Source of the DNA: an uncultured Clostridium sp.
GTDB lineage: Bacteria; Bacillota; Clostridia; TANB77; CAG-508
NCBI GenBank assembly: GCA_947646915.1
Contig: CANSII010000016.1
Location: 1 to 37,391, forward strand
Length of the DNA stretch: 37,391 bases
Reading direction: 5' to 3'
This document shows, piece after piece, positions 32,729-37,391 of the stretch; positions within the stretch are counted from its first letter, which is position 1; each line of letters opens with the position of its first letter. The notes beneath the pieces were generated by a model that was not told the DNA's origin, searched no databases, and was given only the letters and a program-made list of their open reading frames with translations. A program made the position numbers and the translations under genes.

Positions 32729-32797
32729 AAAGTTATTCCGATATACTGAAATAACTTTTGGTTTTGCAAAGTTATTTTGATGAACTGGAATAACTTT
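32729..32797 (-). promoter_or_regulatory. twin 30-bp palindromes upstream of the ATPase gene
   Basis: Copy 1 at 32729-32758 and copy 2 at 32768-32797, period 39. Each has perfect 9-bp arms AAAGTTATT / AATAACTTT around a 12-nt centre, with centres CCGATATACTGA and TTGATGAACTGG. They end 45 nt upstream of the ATG, in the promoter region of the ATPase on the minus strand. Likely a paired operator or a conserved hairpin of this gene family. Confidence 0.7.
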
Positions 32798-32955
32798 ATA
32801 AAAACATAAGCTAGTAGTTTCAAGACTTTTCACATTTTCCTAACGACTTTTTGAATTAATGTTACACTTTTACAAAGGAGTTTTTTAAAATCATCACATT
32901 TTTTTGACCATAAATTGTTATTTTAACCACATTTTCTTGACTAATGTTCTAAATT
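32798..32955. other. intergenic stretch between ATPase promoter region and recombinase 3' end
   Basis: AT-rich, no gene and no strong terminator recognised. A sequence resembling ACAAAGGAG occurs at about 32873-32881 on the plus strand but has no reading frame after it. Element ends or attachment sites of the recombinase island may lie here but could not be identified. Confidence 0.3.
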
Positions 32956-34542
32956 CTAGATTTTATATAATTTTTCAATATCAGTTTTTAACTCGAATCT
33001 AATTGTCTTATCTTTATCTATATAAATTTTATTAATAATCATTTGCAACATCATTCTATTAGGTTTTTGAGTTTCTATAATTTCATCAAAATATTCTATT
33101 GAAGTTTTTAATTTTTGTACTTTTTCTTCTGAATTTTTCTTTTCATCACTTTCAATTAAAGAACTTAAATAAGATATACTATTCATTTTTTCTTTTTCCA
33201 ATTCTTTATATGTATTTTCTATAATTTCTTTTTGAAATTCATTGTTTGCAGAAGATAGTTCTTTTATTTTTTGGCTGACTAACATTTTATATTCTTCATT
33301 TAGAATATTTAGTTTATTTTGTAGCTTATGTTTATTATCTTCTTTTTTATCCTGTTTTATTTCAATTTTAATATTTTTAATTTCATCTAAATATTGATTT
33401 TTAGTAAATTTCAAAAACTCTTTTAAATGTATTAAAATATCATTCTCCTTAACTTCATGACAATAACAAGCATTAGTACCAAATTGCCTATATCTTGAGC
33501 AATCATATCCTTTTTGTTTAACTTTTCTTTTAATAACCACACCAGACATTCCAGAACCACAATCTGCACATTCACACATTCCTGAAAAGTAATAATCTCT
33601 TTTTTTATTTGCTCCTGAAGTATTATTTTTAAATTTTTTAGTTCGTATTTCTTGTGCTAAATTAAATATTTCTTTTGAAATAATTGGCTCATGATGATTT
33701 TCAAATACAAAATGTTCTTCCTTTGGCAAGTTTACTGATTTTCCTCTAATATTTACAGTTCTCTTTTTATGAGTTACTAAAGTTCCTGTATATATTTCAT
33801 TTGTTAAAATATTACTTATCATATCTTTTGTCCATTTATTTTGAACTTTGTGTTTATAAACTTTTCCACGTTCTAAATGTTTGATTCTATAATATTCGGA
33901 TGGGGTAGGGTAGAGGTATTTTTCATTTAATACTTGACTTATTTTTTGAAAGCCCATACCATCTTCAACATATAATTTAAATATCAGTTTAATTACAGGT
34001 CGTAATTCTTCTATAACATAAAGCATTGGTATATCGTCTTTAAAAACTTTTTTATATCCATAATAATTTCCCATAATCAATCTTGCTGTTTTCTGTTTGG
34101 AATACATATGGTCTCGAGTTTTTCTTGAGCAGTCTTTTACATATCTTTCATTAAACCAAGTTGTAATTCCAATAGTATCATCTCTGTCATTTAAAACATC
34201 ATACACTCCACCCATTTCAGAAACTAGAATTAAATTTTTTTGCATATTTTTAAATTCATCAATAAGTACTAAGACTTTACCATTGTTTCTTCCAATTCTT
34301 GATAGGTCTTTTGCTATAACTACATCAATTTCTCCTCCTTTTACTTTTTCTATCATTTTTGAAAATTCAGGTCTATTCAAGGTATATCCCGAAACATTGT
34401 CATCTATGTAGAAGTCGTCATCTTTGATAATCCAATTACGAGTATTTGCATAATCTTTAATGATTCTTTTCTGCTCTTCAATACTTGAATAATTTTCTTT
34501 ATCTTCGTCTCTGGACAATCTACAATATCCTACAATTGTCAT
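32956..34542 (-). CDS. large serine recombinase
   Basis: 528 aa. The resolvase catalytic domain (about 1-150) has the nucleophile Ser10 in GYCRLSRDED and the Arg-rich AKDLSRIGRN motif. The recombinase domain follows (about 165-290), then a zinc ribbon (CECADCGSGM near 325, with further Cys about 25-35 residues later) and a long coiled coil (about 375-480). This is the transposon/integrase type (TnpX, Bxb1 or phiC31-like) that excises and inserts circular DNA. GGAGG lies 4-5 nt before the ATG. A small gene lies 42 nt upstream on the same strand. Sites of action were not found. Confidence 0.95.
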   Translation of the reverse strand: MTIVGYCRLSRDEDKENYSSIEEQKRIIKDYANTRNWIIKDDDFYIDDNVSGYTLNRPEFSKMIEKVKGGEIDVVIAKDLSRIGRNNGKVLVLIDEFKNMQKNLILVSEMGGVYDVLNDRDDTIGITTWFNERYVKDCSRKTRDHMYSKQKTARLIMGNYYGYKKVFKDDIPMLYVIEELRPVIKLIFKLYVEDGMGFQKISQVLNEKYLYPTPSEYYRIKHLERGKVYKHKVQNKWTKDMISNILTNEIYTGTLVTHKKRTVNIRGKSVNLPKEEHFVFENHHEPIISKEIFNLAQEIRTKKFKNNTSGANKKRDYYFSGMCECADCGSGMSGVVIKRKVKQKGYDCSRYRQFGTNACYCHEVKENDILIHLKEFLKFTKNQYLDEIKNIKIEIKQDKKEDNKHKLQNKLNILNEEYKMLVSQKIKELSSANNEFQKEIIENTYKELEKEKMNSISYLSSLIESDEKKNSEEKVQKLKTSIEYFDEIIETQKPNRMMLQMIINKIYIDKDKTIRFELKTDIEKLYKI

Positions 34543-34584
34543 TTTTCCTCCATTTCTAGCCTGATATTGCTTGTGTTTTGTATG

Positions 34585-34800
34585 TTAGCATACATTGTGA
34601 TTTAGTTCCACTTGTTTCATAATTATTTTTTTTAGAGTTTCGGGATAGTTCTCTTTTCCAGTTATGAAAATGGCTACATTACATTTTTCTTTTTTATATT
34701 TTTCAATTACTTCTTTTGTTTTTTGTTTTTTTAATTCATCTTCGGTTAAATAAATTTGTATATATTTTGTATTAGAAATTTCACTAGAAGTAACTTGCAT
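34585..34800 (-). CDS. small protein upstream of the serine recombinase
   Basis: 71 aa: a short beta start (YIQIYLTEDEL), a Lys-rich helix and VAIFITGKENYPETLKKII. No family recognised. GAAGGAG precedes the ATG by about 10 nt. With only 42 nt to the recombinase and the same strand, it is likely co-transcribed and may be a cofactor (directionality or regulatory) of that element; this is inference from position. Confidence 0.6.
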   Translation of the reverse strand: MQVTSSEISNTKYIQIYLTEDELKKQKTKEVIEKYKKEKCNVAIFITGKENYPETLKKIIMKQVELNHNVC

Positions 34801-35148
34801 TTTATTTTGACTCCTTCATAATATCTCTATAAATATTATGCAAAAGAAATATATAAATATATCTCTTTTGTCTGAAATTACTTTATTAAATTCTAATAAT
34901 TTAAGTTATTTTATTTTTCAAATACATCACTCCTCTCTATTATAAGAACACAAAATTTTTATTAAATGGGTATTTTTAATAAAAACTCTTTCATATATAT
35001 AAATCCATTTTTTCTATTAGATGTTGCAGATTTTGAAAAATTTATGAAAAATTAATTTTTTAGTAAAGTAGATGATTAGTTGCTAATTGTCTGCTTTTGT
35101 GGTAATATAAGTAAAAATAAAATACTGATTTGAAAGTGAGAAATAAGA
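34801..35148. other. intergenic control region of the recombinase operon and the nucleosidase gene
   Basis: No gene. Three inverted repeats are visible: 34841-34870, with 14-bp arms starting CAAAAGAAATATAT (one mismatch); 34818-34839 (ATAATAT/ATATTAT); and 34956-34985 (TTTTTATTA / TAATAAAAA, 12-nt centre). The first two sit in the minus-strand leader of the small gene at 34585-34800 and could be an operator. The third could be a terminator or one end of an element. Promoters for both directions must lie here but were not resolved. Confidence 0.4.
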
Positions 35149-35865
35149 ATGAAAGATAATATTTTTTTAATACAAGGAGCAATGGATATTGAAATAGAAT
35201 ACTTTGTAAGCCAAATAAAAAGTAGAAAATTATATAATATAGATGGATATGAATTTTATGAAGGAAGCATAAATGATATAAAAGTAATAATATCTAAAAC
35301 ATTAGTAGGAACAATTAATTCGACTATAGCTACAATAATTGGAATTATAAATTTTCATCCCAATATAGTTATAAATCAAGGAATTGCAGGAGCACATAGA
35401 CCTGACTTACATATAGGCGATATTGTTATAGGAAAACAGTGTTGTAATATTAATGCATATAAAATGCCAAGCAAAAATAAAGGAGAAGGTTCAAATCCAT
35501 TTGAATGGGAGCCAAATAAACGTGCTAAGGATATAAAGAATTCAGATTTGAAGTTAGTTAATATTATTGAAAAATATTTAAAAGATAATAGTTCAAATAA
35601 GATATATACAGGAATATTAGGAAGTGGCGATGTATTTAATAGAGAAATAGATAGGATAAATTGGATAAATAGTATATTTGAAAACTACACTGAAGATATG
35701 GAAAGTATAGGAACATATTCAGTATGTGATAAGTTTAGTATTCCTTGTGTAGGAATTAGAATTATTTCAAATAATGAAATATTATTAGAGAAGTTAGATA
35801 AAAGCGTGGCAATAGAATTGCAAATAATATTAATTAATATGCTAAAAGAATTAAAAAACAAATAG
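35149..35865 (+). CDS. MTA/SAH nucleosidase-like phosphorylase-superfamily protein
   Basis: 238 aa of the PNP/MTAN fold. GAMDIEIE (Glu15, the position of E. coli MtnN Glu12), NQGIAGA, GDIVIG, GSGDVF and EDMESIGTYSVC (Glu185, nucleoside sugar binding) match methylthioadenosine/S-adenosylhomocysteine nucleosidase. The catalytic Asp of the ISD motif (Asp197 in E. coli) is replaced: here IISNNE, with Asn208. The protein may be inactive on adenine nucleosides or have another substrate. It is probably cytosolic. Ribosome binding site is weak (GAAAGTGAG). It is followed by a VanZ-like gene after 23 nt, likely an operon. Confidence 0.8.
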   Translation: MKDNIFLIQGAMDIEIEYFVSQIKSRKLYNIDGYEFYEGSINDIKVIISKTLVGTINSTIATIIGIINFHPNIVINQGIAGAHRPDLHIGDIVIGKQCCNINAYKMPSKNKGEGSNPFEWEPNKRAKDIKNSDLKLVNIIEKYLKDNSSNKIYTGILGSGDVFNREIDRINWINSIFENYTEDMESIGTYSVCDKFSIPCVGIRIISNNEILLEKLDKSVAIELQIILINMLKELKNK

Positions 35866-35888
35866 TAAGTTGTAGAGGAGAAAAGAAT

Positions 35889-36407
35889 ATGAAAGTGTTA
35901 GTTGATTTTGTAGTTTTAATAATAATATATTTTTGGAAATTTTATAAAAAATGGAAGGAAAAAGGTAGAGATATACTGTTTGTAAATACTTTAATGTATA
36001 TATACTTATCTTTTGTATTATTTTTTACCTTAATGCCTATAGTAACATCTTTACCATTTATATTTAATCACCCATACGATTCAATGAATTTAGTTCCATT
36101 TATTGATGTTTTAAATGGTAGAGGTGATTTTATTAGACAAGTGGGATTAAATGTGATAATGACAATTCCTTTTGGTTTTTTAATGCCTTTAGTAAAAAAA
36201 GAAAATGTTAGACTATTAAAAGTTGTTTTTTATACTTTTTTATTAAGTCTAGGAATTGAGTTATTACAACCTTTAATAAATGGTTTTAGATCAGCAGATA
36301 TAACAGATTTAATAACTAATGTCATCGGTGGAATTATTGGATATATTATGTACTTGATATTCAAACCATTAACAACTAAAATATTAAATTATATAAGTCA
36401 TAGATAA
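35889..36407 (+). CDS. VanZ-like membrane protein
   Basis: 172 aa with four to five hydrophobic helices. The VanZ-type signature is clear: MNLVPFIDV, then NVIMTIPFGFLMP, LLSLGIELLQ and RSADITDLITNVIGGIIGY. VanZ of the vanA cluster gives low-level teicoplanin resistance; chromosomal relatives have unknown roles in the envelope. GAGGAG lies before the ATG. No vancomycin cluster is here. Confidence 0.88.
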   Translation: MKVLVDFVVLIIIYFWKFYKKWKEKGRDILFVNTLMYIYLSFVLFFTLMPIVTSLPFIFNHPYDSMNLVPFIDVLNGRGDFIRQVGLNVIMTIPFGFLMPLVKKENVRLLKVVFYTFLLSLGIELLQPLINGFRSADITDLITNVIGGIIGYIMYLIFKPLTTKILNYISHR

Positions 36408-36486
36408 TTACAAATTACAATTTTGTAGTTTGAAAGACTTATAGTAAGTTATCGTTGAGATTAAAAATAAAAAGGAGAATTAAAAT

Positions 36487-36939
36487 ATGGTACATTTAGT
36501 ATATTGTGATGATAAATCAAAAGAATTAAATAAGATTTTAGATGGTAGTAAAACAATGATTATAAGAGGTGCAGCAGGAAGAAAAATACCACATAGCAGA
36601 GTATTCAAAGATGAAATACTTTATTTTATAGAAAAAGGAACAAAGAAAATTACAGCAAAAGCAGTAGTAACAGATGTTCAAAACTATGTAAAATTAAGTG
36701 ATGAAGAAATAACAAAAACTATTGAAGATAATAATAATAAATTACAGCTAACTGATAAACAAAAAGAAAGATGGCACAAAAAATGCTTATGTCTAGTTGA
36801 ATTTAAAAATGTAGAAGAAATTACAGCATTAGATTTTGACCATCAAGGGAATATGGACGATTGGTTAATTATAGAAAAAATAGAAGATGTAGTTGTAGGA
36901 ACGAGTATTCCATATAATTATGAAAAATCAAGATTTTAA
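36487..36939 (+). CDS. ASCH-domain protein
   Basis: 150 aa. KILDGSKTMIIRG (about 16-28) is the N-terminal signature of ASCH domains (PUA-like beta barrel), with a conserved Lys22; a beta-rich middle follows, then the C-terminal W-x-x-K and LVEF segments. ASCH proteins are thought to bind RNA or nucleotides; E. coli YqfB of this fold hydrolyses N4-acetylcytidine. Its Thr24 equivalent seems to be Ile here, so that activity is doubtful. AAGGAG precedes the ATG. The stop TAA overlaps the ribosome binding site of the next gene (12-nt gap), so the two are almost certainly one operon. Confidence 0.8.
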   Translation: MVHLVYCDDKSKELNKILDGSKTMIIRGAAGRKIPHSRVFKDEILYFIEKGTKKITAKAVVTDVQNYVKLSDEEITKTIEDNNNKLQLTDKQKERWHKKCLCLVEFKNVEEITALDFDHQGNMDDWLIIEKIEDVVVGTSIPYNYEKSRF

Positions 36940-36951
36940 GGTGGTATAAAT

Positions 36952-37391
36952 ATGTCAATGTGGAATGCTTGGCGAGGTTGTAAAAAATGTAGTGATGGTT
37001 GTTTACATTGCTATATTCATAAAGGAGATTTCAAAAGAAATGTTGATACAAACGAAATAGTAAAAACAAAAGACTTTGAAAAACCAATAGAAAAATTAAA
37101 AAATGGCAATTATAAAATGAAATCTAGAATTGTTTATTTATGTTTTTCTACGGATTTTCTTATTGAAGAAGCAGACAAATGGAGAAATGAATGTTGGAAA
37201 ATGATTAAAGAAAGACAGGACTGTACTTTTTTGTTTCTAACAAAAAGAATTGATAGATTTATGAAATGTATTCCAGATGACTGGGAAGATGGATACGACA
37301 ATGTAGTTGTATGTTGTACTATTGAAAATCAAAAAAATGCAGATTATAAATTATCAATTTTTAAAGATTTACCAATAAAACATAAATGTAT
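36952..37391 (+). CDS. DUF5131 (phage Gp37/Gp68-type) protein, 5' part
   Basis: 146 codons are present before the window ends. The start MSMWNAWRGCKKCSDGCLHC carries Cys10, Cys13, Cys17 and Cys20, a CX2CX3CX2C cluster characteristic of the DUF5131/Gp37-Gp68 family, which is related to radical-SAM enzymes. Later blocks VYLCFSTDF, FLFLTKRIDRF and VVVCCTIENQ fit the same family. Function unknown; iron-sulfur based chemistry, perhaps on nucleic acid, is suggested. AAGGTGG (36938-36944) lies 7 nt before the ATG and overlaps the stop of the ASCH gene. Confidence 0.85.
   Translation, partial: MSMWNAWRGCKKCSDGCLHCYIHKGDFKRNVDTNEIVKTKDFEKPIEKLKNGNYKMKSRIVYLCFSTDFLIEEADKWRNECWKMIKERQDCTFLFLTKRIDRFMKCIPDDWEDGYDNVVVCCTIENQKNADYKLSIFKDLPIKHKC

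Noticed and set aside
32729..32797. Possible CRISPR array from repeated AAAGTTATT units
   Set aside because: Only two units, each an inverted repeat with its own centre, no cas genes; fits a twin operator better.
29899..36407. VanY and VanZ-like genes as a glycopeptide-resistance cluster
   Set aside because: They are 5 kb apart with unrelated genes between and no vanHAX or two-component system; chromosomal housekeeping homologues are more likely.

Overview
The window reads as chromosomal DNA of a very AT-rich, low-GC Gram-positive bacterium, most likely an uncultured gut-type Clostridia lineage. The evidence is strong A-ending codon bias, AGGAGG-type ribosome binding sites, TTGACA-17-TATAAT promoters, a bacilli/clostridia gene set (miaB-mutS, rqcH, der-plsY-gpsA, lexA, BmrCD-like ABC pair, DUF1540, VanY, VanZ) and use of TGA as a stop. 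The lineage is inferred from gene content only.

Layout. Positions 1-640 are the edge of an accessory region: the first codons of a serine recombinase run off the left end, and an unknown small gene lies behind it. A tRNA-Leu(UAG) and a decayed copy of its 5' end follow, then two small membrane-protein genes and rpmE. Positions 2.1-17.7 kb are core genome: miaB-mutS, rqcH (opposite strand), a pilin-like secreted protein, der, plsY, gpsA, a zinc-ribbon protein, the RNase P RNA, an RluA-family pseudouridine synthase, trmB, a frameshifted small gene and a DUF4116-type repeat protein. Positions 17.9-30.7 kb carry pfkA, a dockerin-bearing cell-wall hydrolase next to a membrane-anchored beta-sandwich protein, lexA, a HAD hydrolase, a heterodimeric ABC exporter, a DUF1540 protein and a VanY carboxypeptidase. 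Positions 30.9-35.1 kb look like an accessory island: a beheaded peroxiredoxin pseudogene, a DUF4143 ATPase behind twin palindromes, and a large serine recombinase with a small upstream gene. The right end holds an MTA/SAH-nucleosidase-like protein with an altered active-site position, a VanZ-like protein, and an ASCH-domain gene in tight operon with a DUF5131 (Gp37/Gp68, Cys-cluster) gene cut by the window edge.

The most unusual content lies between the genes. A conserved core of exactly 102 nt occurs in three intact copies (19124-19225, 19371-19472, 22972-23073), one expanded copy (6310-6468) and decayed copies (24991-25084; a short piece near 16131). Each intact core sits at the apex of a perfect 15-23 bp inverted repeat whose sequence differs from copy to copy but is self-complementary within the copy. 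The palindromes in turn lie in two kinds of MITE-like element (ends related to TTTAAGTTTCGG or GTTACAG). Both kinds also occur here without the core and some have candidate target-site duplications. I do not recognise this family. It behaves like a mobile or structured unit associated with palindrome apices.
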